Positions 1 through 6,152 of a stretch of DNA of 45,821 nucleotides are shown here, one piece after another. The notes under the pieces are model-generated. The model worked only from the letters and a program-made list of their open reading frames with translations, was not told the origin of the DNA and ran no database searches. The first letter of the stretch is position 1. Every line of letters begins with the position of its first letter. This DNA comes from a virus: IMG/VR virus record IMGVR_UViG_3300020215_000071, positions 1 to 45,821 of that record, one strand, 5' to 3'. The translations under genes were made by a program, and so were the position numbers.

Positions 1-6
1 ATTGGC

Positions 7-321
7 TCAGCTTTGTTCGTTAGACGCCGCGACCAAGTGCACATACTGGTCGTTCTCGTCCTTGAGGGGATGGAGCGTCATGTCGCTCACGCGCAGCAGC
101 CAGTTCCGCATTTCGGGTCGAGGGCTTTCGACCATAACCACTTCGTCGCCCGTCTTGAGAGTCGGGTGATCGTGCGGCCACGTCACGTTATACCTTCTCG
201 GGGAAGCGGGAGCCGAGCCGGCGTCTAACCAGGGCGCTGGAGCAGCCTGCGAGTGCCGCGGCTGACAGGCGGTGCCGTGCGTCTTGTAGCTTTCGCCGCA
301 GGTTGGACAGACTATGTTCAT
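7..321 (-). CDS. Small hypothetical protein with N-terminal Cys cluster (tail branch)
   Basis: A 104-residue protein of unknown function. The N terminus has CPTC at residues 5-8 and a further Cys at about 19, which suggests half of a zinc ribbon. The rest is a small mixed domain without a motif I recognise. Its ATG overlaps the stop of the upstream gene by 4 bp, so the two are probably translated together. It lies in the 771-bp left tail, which is not part of the 44.9-kb circle, so it may belong to a variant of this phage. Coding is supported by the coupling and the Cys pattern only. Confidence 0.55.
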   Translation of the reverse strand: MNIVCPTCGESYKTHGTACQPRHSQAAPAPWLDAGSAPASPRRYNVTWPHDHPTLKTGDEVVMVESPRPEMRNWLLRVSDMTLHPLKDENDQYVHLVAASNEQS

Positions 322-716
322 TGCTGCTCAGCTTCTGCGTTAGCCGCCTTTGCCGCCTCAAACTCTTGTCTGGCTCGCGTGTGCCTCGGCCACGTTGCCC
401 CTTTGCATGTGCCGCAAGCGCCCCATGGCCCCATGCCGTTGCCGGCGATACTCCCGCATTCAGTGCAAGCGGCTCTGGCGGTTCCGCTCCATTCGACAAG
501 GAACCGCCCGAGCGCCCGCGCACGGTTGACTACTGCATCGAGCAATTCGGATCGGTTCGGATGTTCGTCTGGAACGCAACCGTAGTCCTCATAGAACACG
601 GTTTCTCCAGTCGAGTCTTTAACGCAAATGCCTTCGTTGTTGTCTTGGTCGAGATACCATGGCATCGGCGCGGCAGTGCGCAGGATTTCGAGCTTTGTGA
701 GTAATGATTGGTCCAT
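318..716 (-). CDS. Small zinc-ribbon protein (tail branch)
   Basis: A 132-residue protein of unknown function. CTEC at residues 84-87 and CGTC at 101-104 form a two-knuckle C4 zinc ribbon; two further Cys lie at 31 and 47. The C terminus is an Ala/Glu-rich helix. It is followed by the 7-321 gene with a 4-bp overlap and lies just downstream of the 737-1075 gene on the same strand, so the three look like one operon. Small zinc-ribbon proteins are common in phage early regions, but I cannot assign a role. It lies wholly in the 771-bp tail. Confidence 0.6.
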   Translation of the reverse strand: MDQSLLTKLEILRTAAPMPWYLDQDNNEGICVKDSTGETVFYEDYGCVPDEHPNRSELLDAVVNRARALGRFLVEWSGTARAACTECGSIAGNGMGPWGACGTCKGATWPRHTRARQEFEAAKAANAEAEQQ

Positions 717-736
717 AAAATTCAGCGGCTAACCCG

Positions 737-1075
737 TCACTGCGCCGAACGCTTCGCGTCGGTGACCTCTGCGTTGCGCGGCGTGACAAAAGGCCACGCT
801 TCTCCGTCGTTCGGGAACCTGCGTTCGAAATCGCGAGCACAGATTTCGCAGGGTATTTCCCAGTAGCCGGACATAGACAGTTTTCCGCGCCCGAAAGTTG
901 GCCCCTCGTGGATTCCGGTGCTCACCTTGCAATCATCGTTCCCGCACGCGGCGTAGTGCCAGCTATCCCCCCACGGATATTTGTGGTGGAAAACGCGAGC
1001 CGTTGGCGGCGCGCCGCGCAACCAGTCATCCCAGCGAACAGCCGACGCTGGCTCAGTGTGAATCGGGGTGCTCAT
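737..1075 (-). CDS. Zinc-ribbon-like hypothetical protein crossing the assembly junction
   Basis: A 112-residue protein with Cys at 44 and 49 and CEIC at 76-79, the pattern of a C4 zinc ribbon. No family recognised. Its last residues are encoded left of position 772, where the sequence splits between the 771-bp tail and the end of the window. With the tail the protein ends in about eleven extra residues after TPRN; if the circle is closed through 45694 it ends in TPRNE followed by TGA. The main domain is the same in both versions. It starts with ATG 25 bp downstream of the integrase gene end. Confidence 0.6.
   Translation of the reverse strand: MSTPIHTEPASAVRWDDWLRGAPPTARVFHHKYPWGDSWHYAACGNDDCKVSTGIHEGPTFGRGKLSMSGYWEIPCEICARDFERRFPNDGEAWPFVTPRNAEVTDAKRSAQ
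772..898. repeat. 127-bp exact repeat, copy 1 (circle junction)
   Basis: This 127-bp segment is identical to the last 127 bp of the window. The base before it differs (G at 771, T at 45694), so the identity begins exactly here. The exact length matches a common assembler k-mer. It most likely marks the place where a circular molecule of 44,923 bp closes on itself and where a second sequence (1-771) joins. Confidence 0.85.
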
Positions 1076-1099
1076 GGTCGGCTGTCGCTGGATTCTGCG

Positions 1100-2068
1100 T
1101 TAAACCTTGATTCCAAGTGCATCGTAGGGGCTGGCGATGGGTGTGGGGTCGGGGGTGAGGTAAACCATGGTGGTGTTGATGTGGGAGTGGCCGAGGTGTT
1201 CCTGGATATCGCGCAGCGGGGTGCCGCGGCGGTAGGTGTGGGTTGCCCAGGCGTGGCGGAGGTGATGAGGGGTGATGGGCTCGGGGAGTTTGAGGCGGCG
1301 GCAGGCATCGCTCATGGCACGCTGGACGTTTGCCTCGTGGAGGTGGAAGCGGACTTTGCGCGCGCGGTTGGCTGGGTCTTCGCAGGGTTCGCGCTGGGGG
1401 AAGAGCCATGCCCAGCCTTTGGACCTTTCGAGGGCGGGGAACTTGCTGGCGAGGCGGCTGGGGAGCTGGATGGGGATGCCTGCGGTAACATCGTGCTGCC
1501 AGACGGCGACGGCATGGCGGGCCTGCGCGGTGAGTGCGGGGAGGAGTGCGCAGGGGAGGGTAACGATGCGGTCTTTATCGCCTTTGCCGCCGTGAACGAC
1601 GATGGCGGAGTCTTTGAGTTTGATATCTCGGAGGCGTAGCTGGAGGCACTCGTGGAGGCGGAGGCCGGCGGCGTAAAGTAGATGGCAGATGAGGCGGGTG
1701 GGGTAGCCGGCGCGGTTTTGAACGTGATGGAGTAGATTGCGGATAACTTGGGGGTCTGGCGCGCGGCGGATGCGGCGGCGGACGTGGGCGCGGAGTGAAT
1801 TGATGCCTTCTGGCAATGGCTGGCGGAGGCCGTGTTTGTAGAAATAGATGAGTGCGTTGAAGCACTGGTTCTGTGTGGTCTGGCTGACGCGGCGCTGCGC
1901 GAGGTGGGTCAGGTAGGCGGTGGCGCGGGCGGCGCTGTCTGGATAGTTGCTGCCGTGCTGGATAAGCCAGCGGGCATAGCGGCGAACCCACTGGCTGTAG
2001 CACTGGATGGTGCGCTCGCCTTTGTGCTGGAGGCGCATGGTGGCTATCATGCGATCGAGGGATTGCAT
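1100..2068 (-). CDS. Tyrosine recombinase of the integron-integrase (IntI) type
   Basis: A 322-residue site-specific recombinase, presumably the phage integrase. Residues 1-100 form the core-binding (SAM-like) domain and about 105-310 the catalytic domain. Catalytic residues are visible: R137 in GLRLHE, K162 in GGKGDKDR, H268 and R271 in TPHHLRH, H294 in LGHSH and Y303 in TTMVYLT. Between boxes I and II, residues about 205-250 carry an extra segment with the layout of the IntI additional domain (LASKFPALER, then WAWLFPQ, DPANR, FHLHEANVQRA). The end, SPYDALGIKV, also resembles the IntI tail. Ordinary phage integrases lack this segment. No attI or attC site was recognised nearby. Its start lies 6 bp after the stop of the 2074-2337 gene, so it is probably the last gene but one of a minus-strand operon. 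Confidence 0.9.
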   Translation of the reverse strand: MQSLDRMIATMRLQHKGERTIQCYSQWVRRYARWLIQHGSNYPDSAARATAYLTHLAQRRVSQTTQNQCFNALIYFYKHGLRQPLPEGINSLRAHVRRRIRRAPDPQVIRNLLHHVQNRAGYPTRLICHLLYAAGLRLHECLQLRLRDIKLKDSAIVVHGGKGDKDRIVTLPCALLPALTAQARHAVAVWQHDVTAGIPIQLPSRLASKFPALERSKGWAWLFPQREPCEDPANRARKVRFHLHEANVQRAMSDACRRLKLPEPITPHHLRHAWATHTYRRGTPLRDIQEHLGHSHINTTMVYLTPDPTPIASPYDALGIKV

Positions 2069-2073
2069 GGCGG

Positions 2074-2337
2074 TTAGGCTGGAAAGGCGGCGGTCGTGGG
2101 AGGAGGTATCTTCGCCTCTATGGCCATCTCGATCTCAATAGCGAGGGCAACGGATGACTCGGCGATCGACTGGATGGATTCCTTGCTGCTGCGGATGCCG
2201 AGGGGGCCGTTGAGTGTGCCGGCGGCAATGATGCAGGCGTTGCGAGCGATGCGCTTGCGGGTTTCAATGGCTCCCCGGCGTCGAGCATCGGCGATAATGT
2301 CGGCAGCGCAGGGTCCGGTGATGAGTGGTTGCGTCAT
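2074..2337 (-). CDS. Small hypothetical protein
   Basis: An 87-residue protein of unknown function, largely helical (residues 11-40 and 50-76) with a Pro/Thr/Ala tail. I chose the ATG at 2337 because the frame upstream (to 2406) overlaps another plausible gene ending at 2345. That leaves a gap of 7 bp. No Shine-Dalgarno sequence is visible. It lies between two tiny genes and the integrase, with 5 bp to the integrase start, which suggests cotranscription with the recombinase. Confidence 0.55.
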   Translation of the reverse strand: MTQPLITGPCAADIIADARRRGAIETRKRIARNACIIAAGTLNGPLGIRSSKESIQSIAESSVALAIEIEMAIEAKIPPPTTAAFPA

Positions 2338-2344
2338 TTTGGGT

Positions 2345-2503
2345 TCAGTCGTGTTTGCGCTGGGGCCAGTAGCAGTGCCAGTCGGTAACGACCGCTCGTT
2401 TGTCATTCCATGGCCAGATGATGATGAGGGGCTTGAGGCCGTGGATGATGACGTTGAGGCGATCGCGGTCGGCGCGGTGTGCGAGGCGGCGCCAGTAGAT
2501 CAT
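2345..2503 (-). CDS. Tiny basic hypothetical protein
   Basis: A 52-residue protein rich in Trp, Arg and His. Its start overlaps the stop of the upstream gene by 4 bp (ATGA at 2500-2503), and the next gene starts 7 bp after its stop. No motif recognised; the central stretch LKPLIIIWPW is hydrophobic but too short for a sure membrane segment. Tight packing on both sides is the main evidence for coding. Confidence 0.5.
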   Translation of the reverse strand: MIYWRRLAHRADRDRLNVIIHGLKPLIIIWPWNDKRAVVTDWHCYWPQRKHD

Positions 2504-2622
2504 TTCGGTGTGTCGGCGTGGTCGCGCTCCAGGCGGGCGGTGTGGCGGGCGTATGCGAGGGCACGGCGGAGGTCATCGATCTCGGCAATGAGCTGGCGGA
2601 TGGCGGTGGGCGGGCTGATCAT
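2500..2622 (-). CDS. Tiny helical hypothetical protein
   Basis: A 40-residue protein, mostly one amphipathic helix with alternating acidic and basic residues (about residues 8-35). It starts with ATG at 2622, just after an AAGGGAC repeat block on the other side, and overlaps the next gene by 4 bp. No function can be given. The overlap and the helix-like composition support translation. Confidence 0.5.
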   Translation of the reverse strand: MISPPTAIRQLIAEIDDLRRALAYARHTARLERDHADTPK

Positions 2623-2628
2623 TCGGAG

Positions 2629-2661
2629 AAGGGACGGAAGGGACGTGAGGGACTAAAGGGG
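2629..2661 (+). repeat. AAGGGAC mini-repeat, locus 1
   Basis: Four imperfect units of (A)AGGGAC spaced by two or three bases, lying between two minus-strand genes. It belongs to a family found at about ten places in this window, always in this orientation. Confidence 0.75.
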
Positions 2662-2719
2662 TGGCGGTGGACTAGTGAGGAGGCGGCGGAGGGCTTCGAT
2701 GGCGTGGCGGATGCCGTGC

Positions 2720-2932
2720 TCAAATGCAGCGGTCGCAGAGGTGGTCGCTGGTGGCGGCGGCGCGCGGATGATGGGGTGCGACGCTGATCTGGACCTTGAG
2801 GGCGGGCGCGAGCTGCGGCTCGTGGTGGCGGCGGCGGAGATACTCGGTGATGCTGAAGCCGCCGCGCTCGGGCTCGTAGTCTGGCCGCGGGGTGCCGCAG
2901 TGGGCGCAGTGGCTGGTGTGGTCGTCGGCCAT
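2720..2932 (-). CDS. Small zinc-ribbon protein
   Basis: A 70-residue protein with CAHC at residues 9-12 and CDRC at 66-69. Together these could bind one zinc, with a long insert (Arg/His-rich helix, residues 30-45) between the knuckles. Function unknown. Its start lies directly after the stop of the 2934-3164 gene. It is one of several small Cys-knuckle proteins in this region. Confidence 0.6.
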   Translation of the reverse strand: MADDHTSHCAHCGTPRPDYEPERGGFSITEYLRRRHHEPQLAPALKVQISVAPHHPRAAATSDHLCDRCI

Positions 2933-2933
2933 T

Positions 2934-3164
2934 TCAGGCGGAGCGTGGGATCTCGATGGCGAGGGGGCTGGCGCCGTGGTGTTTGACGAGGCTCTTTTCC
3001 GCGCCGCAGCTGGGGCACCAGCGGGTCCAGCCGCCCTGGCGCAGCTCGCCGCACGCGGTGCATTGCATGACGAGGGCGCTGCCGCTCTCCTGGTGAACGT
3101 AGAGATCGAGCTGCTCGTTGAGTTCGAGGGGCTGGCCGCAGTGGCGGCAGACGATGGTGCTCAT
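2934..3164 (-). CDS. Small multi-knuckle zinc-ribbon protein
   Basis: A 76-residue protein with three CxxC pairs: CRHC (6-9), CTAC (35-38) and CPSC (50-53). The last two pairs fit a zinc ribbon; the first may be a half site. Such proteins in phages may bind nucleic acid or host polymerase, but no role can be assigned here. Its ATG overlaps the stop of the 3161-3403 gene by 4 bp, and the next zinc-ribbon gene starts within 2 bp of its stop, so the three form one operon. Confidence 0.65.
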   Translation of the reverse strand: MSTIVCRHCGQPLELNEQLDLYVHQESGSALVMQCTACGELRQGGWTRWCPSCGAEKSLVKHHGASPLAIEIPRSA

Positions 3165-3403
3165 CGGGCGGAGGGGAAGGAGACGGAGAGGTTTTCTGCG
3201 TCGTGGAGCCAGCTGATCCCTTCCTCCAGTTCGTCGATGGCGGTTTGCAGCTCTTCAGCTTTGCTGCTGGCTTGCAGGTTTTCTGGCATGTTATCGAGCC
3301 AGCTCTGCAGTTCGTCTCGCAGCTCTTCGAAATCTGCGCGGGCGGATCCGATGTCTGCCTGTGCGGCGGCGAGGCGATCCGCGCGGGTGAGTCTCTTGGG
3401 CAT
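3161..3403 (-). CDS. Small coiled-coil protein
   Basis: An 80-residue acidic protein predicted almost wholly helical. Heptad-like patterns in residues 8-37 and 43-65 suggest a helical hairpin or coiled coil. No enzymatic motif. It is the first gene of a minus-strand operon with two zinc-ribbon genes (4-bp overlap) and faces away from the plus-strand gene at 3437. The 33-bp gap between them must hold the promoters, though no clear -10/-35 pair was found. Confidence 0.6.
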   Translation of the reverse strand: MPKRLTRADRLAAAQADIGSARADFEELRDELQSWLDNMPENLQASSKAEELQTAIDELEEGISWLHDAENLSVSFPSAR

Positions 3404-3436
3404 CTGGCTTGACTTTGGTTAGCGTTTTGTGGTGGG

Positions 3437-3979
3437 ATGGGAGGGATGAAAGGAGCAGGGAGCACGGAGCAGAGAGCGCGGAGATGGCTGCTGGTTGCCG
3501 TGGGCGCAGTGGTGCTGCTGGCCGGTGGCGCGCTGGGGCAGGAGGGTGGTGACTCTCCAGGAGCGGGCGCCTCGGCGCCGGCGCGCTTTCAGATCGTGGC
3601 GGCGCAGATGATCAACCGGAACGGCCAAGCGGTTCCCGTGATCATCCGAATAGACACGGCGACGGGGAAGGCTTGGCAGCTGGTGGAGTATGGGTTGGCG
3701 CGCAACGAGAAGCAGATCGCGCGGCAAGGGGAGACGGGTTGGAAGGTGCTGCCTGAACCGGAGGTGCTGCGGAACAATATTCAGCTGCGGATGGAGGAGC
3801 GTGCGCGCCAGCTTGAGAATGCGCGTAACATCAAAATTTGGTGCCAGCACAACCGCAACGGCGGCACGCTGCAAATCAATGGGGAGAAGGTGACCTTCAC
3901 CAAAGAGGAGGTGGCAGCGAAGCTGCGAGATGCGGAGGCGCGAATCGCCGCGCTGCTGGAGGAGTTGGGCGGGAGCTGA
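3437..3979 (+). CDS. Exported or membrane-anchored protein with a scaffold-like motif
   Basis: A 180-residue protein. Residues 16-36 are a hydrophobic segment after a basic N terminus (signal peptide or anchor, ending near ALGQ). The mature part is a small beta domain followed by a long charged helix. Residues about 128-172 (NIKIWCQHNRNGG, then TLQING, then EEVAAKLRDAEARI) closely match residues about 191-235 of the scaffold-like protein at 18817. The start is unsure: ATG 3437 and ATG 3446 are both possible and neither has a well-placed ribosome-binding site. It is an isolated plus-strand gene among minus-strand genes. Function unknown. Confidence 0.65.
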   Translation: MGGMKGAGSTEQRARRWLLVAVGAVVLLAGGALGQEGGDSPGAGASAPARFQIVAAQMINRNGQAVPVIIRIDTATGKAWQLVEYGLARNEKQIARQGETGWKVLPEPEVLRNNIQLRMEERARQLENARNIKIWCQHNRNGGTLQINGEKVTFTKEEVAAKLRDAEARIAALLEELGGS

Positions 3980-3980
3980 A

Positions 3981-4187
3981 TCAGCGCGGCTTGCTGTCGT
4001 GCTCGAAGGGGAGCACGAGGCGGTTGCCGCACCGGGCGATGTGTTCGCGCAGGCTGGCGATGGACCAGCGGATGACTTGCGAAGCATCGACGCCGGCACG
4101 GCGTGCTTGTTCGAGGACCCAAGCCCGATCGTCGCCGCTGAGGCGGCAGCTGAATGGCGCGGCGGTGGGACCGGCTGCTTTGGGCAT
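3981..4187 (-). CDS. Ribbon-helix-helix-like DNA-binding protein (paralogue 1)
   Basis: A 68-residue protein in the style of CopG/Arc-like regulators: a short strand (PFSCRLSGDD), a helix (RAWVLEQARRAG) and a second helix (DASQVIRWSIASLREHI). It aligns along its length with the next gene upstream (4242-4511), so the pair arose by duplication. I chose ATG 4187 over a TTG three codons upstream because it matches the paralogue's start. It ends 2 bp from the convergent gene at 3437-3979. It probably binds DNA as a dimer or acts as an antitoxin-like repressor; no toxin partner is evident. Confidence 0.6.
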   Translation of the reverse strand: MPKAAGPTAAPFSCRLSGDDRAWVLEQARRAGVDASQVIRWSIASLREHIARCGNRLVLPFEHDSKPR

Positions 4188-4241
4188 GGCGTGCAAGCGG
4201 CGCTCAACCGCTCCCTGGCCAAGGGCCGGGAATGATTGGCG

Positions 4242-4511
4242 CTAGCGTTCTGTCGGTGGCGGTTCGGCCACCCGTAACGCTGGGAAAGGTCTAACGGATT
4301 CCGCACGCTCCCAAAAGTCTTTGATATCGATGGGGAGGTGCAGGCGACCGTCGTGGGCGTCCACGTATTGGCGTAAGGCTTCGAGCGCCCAGCGCACGAT
4401 CTGAGCGACATCAACCCCGTTCTTGGCAGCAATTTCCTCGAGCCAAACGCGATCGGTCGCAGACAGGCGGAAGCTGAAGGGGGCCGTCTCGATCGTGGTT
4501 TTCTTTGGCAC
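4242..4511 (-). CDS. Ribbon-helix-helix-like DNA-binding protein (paralogue 2)
   Basis: An 89-residue protein paralogous to the 3981-4187 product. The strand PFSFRLSATD is followed by helix RVWLEEIAAKNG and helix DVAQIVRWALEALRQYV, the beta-alpha-alpha order of ribbon-helix-helix proteins. The GTG at 4511 aligns with the ATG of the paralogue; a TTG at 4538 would add nine residues and touch the operator. It diverges from the plus-strand gene at 4593 across two palindromes, so autoregulation is likely. The C-terminal 20 residues are Pro/Arg-rich and not shared. Confidence 0.6.
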   Translation of the reverse strand: MPKKTTIETAPFSFRLSATDRVWLEEIAAKNGVDVAQIVRWALEALRQYVDAHDGRLHLPIDIKDFWERAESVRPFPALRVAEPPPTER

Positions 4512-4540
4512 GGGGTAAACATCTACAGCGTCACACAAAA

Positions 4541-4591
4541 TATTTCAATGAAATCGTTGACGCAAGAGGTTTTTGTATTTCAGTGAAATAC
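4541..4591. promoter_or_regulatory. Two palindromic operators between divergent RHH genes
   Basis: Two copies of ATTTCA-N-TGAAAT: one at 4542-4554, the other inside a perfect 17-bp palindrome (GTATTTCAGTGAAATAC) at 4575-4591. The centres are 35 bp apart. The segment is far more AT-rich than its surroundings. The right copy ends two bases before the ATG of the 4593 gene, so binding there would block its transcription or initiation. The natural candidates to bind are the ribbon-helix-helix proteins on either side. A TTGACG hexamer sits between the copies (4557-4562), but no matching -10 box was found. Confidence 0.75.
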
Positions 4592-4592
4592 T

Positions 4593-4781
4593 ATGGATGA
4601 CACGGAAGCACGTATCATGACGGTGCGCATCCCCGTCGATCTGATCAGCTTCGCGAAGAGCTACGCGGCAGAGACTTACAACACGCCATCGGGCATTGTG
4701 CGTCTGGCGCTCGCGAAGCTGCGGGAATCGCAATCACAGGAGAAGCAGGAGACGGAGCAGCCGGCACTGTCGTCGCGCTAA
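4593..4781 (+). CDS. Ribbon-helix-helix-like regulator
   Basis: A 62-residue protein with the pattern of a short RHH repressor: strand MTVRIPVDL, helix ISFAKSYAAETYN and helix PSGIVRLALAKLRE, then a polar tail. It is read away from the two RHH paralogues and its start directly follows a 17-bp palindrome. ATG 4593 would give an almost leaderless start; ATG 4617 has GGAAG at a better distance and would give 54 residues. It is probably an autoregulated repressor at the head of the 4593-5919 transcript. Confidence 0.65.
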   Translation: MDDTEARIMTVRIPVDLISFAKSYAAETYNTPSGIVRLALAKLRESQSQEKQETEQPALSSR

Positions 4782-4795
4782 ATGGGTCGCACGCA

Positions 4796-5176
4796 ATGGG
4801 TGCTGGTCTTTTGCGTTGTGGTGCCGCGGTGCTGGCGCTCGCGTGTGGTGGTCTATGCGCGTGGGCGGCAGTTGCGACGGGTGATAGCGCGGGCGGCGTT
4901 CTTTCTCTCGGTGAGCCGGCCGGGCGCACTGATCTCGCTGGAATCTTGGCAGAGGGTGCCTTGCGGTTCTGGCGCTTTGCGTGTGTGCATCCTGGGGCGG
5001 CTGTCCTGGCTTGCGGGGTGGCTTGCTGCGTGGTGCCTGCGGTGCTGGTGGGTGGTGGCTGGCAGCTTTGCACCTGGTGGGAGCGGCGGCGGCGGCGAAT
5101 CCAAAGCCGCAGTTGGAAGCGAGGGCAGCTGGCCGGCGCGATTGGTAGCGCTCAACGCTGGGAGGTTGGGCGATGA
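4796..5176 (+). CDS. Small two-helix membrane protein
   Basis: A 126-residue protein with two hydrophobic segments, residues about 5-27 and 66-90, the second followed by a strongly basic stretch (WWERRRRR) that should face the cytoplasm. Unusually rich in Cys, Gly and Ala. Another frame starting at ATG 4782 is also open over this region, but its composition (many Arg and Trp) is less protein-like. No clear Shine-Dalgarno sequence. The stop overlaps the start of the next gene by 4 bp. Function unknown; a holin or superinfection-exclusion role is possible but unsupported. Confidence 0.5.
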   Translation: MGAGLLRCGAAVLALACGGLCAWAAVATGDSAGGVLSLGEPAGRTDLAGILAEGALRFWRFACVHPGAAVLACGVACCVVPAVLVGGGWQLCTWWERRRRRIQSRSWKRGQLAGAIGSAQRWEVGR

Positions 5177-5655
5177 GTGAAGCGCTGGGTGCGAAGCCGC
5201 TGGTTGGTAAGACGGCGTTCACCGCAGAGGAGGAGGCGGCGGCACCAGCTGAAGCGCAGCACTTGGGCGGTTTTCGGCTTTTCCGCGGCCGGATGAAGGA
5301 GGGGCAATGTCCGGAATGCGCTGTCGTCCACGATGCGGAGCAGCCGCACAACCAGCAGAGTCTTTTCTACCAATATAGCTTCCGCGAGAAGCATGGTCGC
5401 TGGCCCACGTGGGCGGATGCGATGGCGCATTGCTCGCCGGAAGTGAAAGCTTTTTGGGTCAAGGAGCTGGCCACGTTCGGCGTGGTGGTGGGTGGACCAG
5501 GCAAGCCAGTGGAGGAGTGCGTGGAGGCGGGCGCGGAAGCTTTTCGCGAAGGGAAGCGGCTGCAGGATGTGCCGGCGGAGTGGTCGGAGCTGGAGCGCGC
5601 GGCATGGCGGCGCGGGTGGCTGCAAACGAGGCGGGAGGAACAGAAAGGGGAATGA
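5173..5655 (+). CDS. Conserved phage protein with CxxC and Rmf-like C terminus
   Basis: A 160-residue protein. The middle (about 45-105) has CPEC, then HNQQSLFYQY and HGRWPTWADAMAHC, a block I have seen in small phage proteins of unknown function. The end (about 122-155), AFREGKRL...WSELERAAWRRGW, resembles the ribosome modulation factor family, so ribosome binding is conceivable. The start is well supported: GGAGG at 5161-5165 lies 7 bp before the ATG, which also overlaps the upstream stop by 4 bp. Its own stop overlaps the next possible gene by 4 bp. Confidence 0.75.
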   Translation: MSEALGAKPLVGKTAFTAEEEAAAPAEAQHLGGFRLFRGRMKEGQCPECAVVHDAEQPHNQQSLFYQYSFREKHGRWPTWADAMAHCSPEVKAFWVKELATFGVVVGGPGKPVEECVEAGAEAFREGKRLQDVPAEWSELERAAWRRGWLQTRREEQKGE

Positions 5656-5906
5656 TCGCAATGGGCGCCGCGCGAACAGAGGCTCTGCTGCTCTCCCGAG
5701 TGCGGCCGCGGCTCTGTGTGCGTGGGCGCTGGAATCTTTTTCCACCCAGTAAACAGCGGCGCGGAATGGCTGTTGGGGGTGCTCCTGGTCTGGTGGCTGA
5801 TGTTGGGGGTTTCACGAGCCGGCAGGAGCACTCCCACTCTCCGCAAGCTGCTGCAGCAGCACGGCCGGAGCGTGTGCCGTGGTGGCAGCAGGAGCCCTTT
5901 TTTTAG
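5652..5906 (+). CDS. Uncertain small ORF coupled to the Rmf-like gene
   Basis: An 84-residue reading frame whose ATG overlaps the upstream stop (ATGA at 5652-5655). The product is Arg/Pro-rich without a motif. A second frame, from GTG 5716 to 5919, overlaps it and encodes a 67-residue peptide with a hydrophobic segment (WLLGVLLVWWLMLG), which looks at least as plausible. One of the two is probably real, perhaps both; the sequence alone does not decide. Confidence 0.35.
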   Translation: MIAMGAARTEALLLSRVRPRLCVRGRWNLFPPSKQRRGMAVGGAPGLVADVGGFTSRQEHSHSPQAAAAARPERVPWWQQEPFF

Positions 5907-5932
5907 CCGCGAATGTTAACCTTTTCTGAAAG

Positions 5933-6148
5933 TCAGGAGACTCGAGTCGCCGGGAGGTCTGGCGGGAGATCGGCGTCTGCCTGGCGATCGAGCGCGGCGG
6001 TGGCCCAGTCTGTGAGGGGGAGGCCGCGCGCATCGGCCGCAGCTTGCCAGCGTGCCTTGCGCGCGGCGGTGGAGCGGATGTGTAAACGATCGGCCGCCAA
6101 TGCCTCGGGTGGCTTGGCGGCGAATTTGTTGCCTTTGGGGGCGGGCAT
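5933..6148 (-). CDS. Small basic RHH-like protein
   Basis: A 71-residue protein starting MPAPKGNKF. Residues 20-57 (RLHIRSTAARKARWQAAAD, then LPLTDWATAALDRQA) have the strand-helix-helix look of CopG-type ribbon-helix-helix proteins. It starts 4 bp after the stop of the 6153-6518 gene on the same strand, so it is the last gene of a three-gene minus-strand operon with the DUF932 gene. DNA binding is inferred from the pattern only. Confidence 0.6.
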   Translation of the reverse strand: MPAPKGNKFAAKPPEALAADRLHIRSTAARKARWQAAADARGLPLTDWATAALDRQADADLPPDLPATRVS

Positions 6149-6152
6149 GGGG

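Noticed and set aside
908-1639. Plus-strand frame of 243 codons opposite the integrase
   Set aside because: Gly/Val/Ala-rich shadow of the recombinase gene.
1100-2700. Integron with attI and attC cassettes beside the IntI-like gene
   Set aside because: No gene-cassette array or repeated folded attC-like sites are visible; neighbours are ordinary small phage genes.
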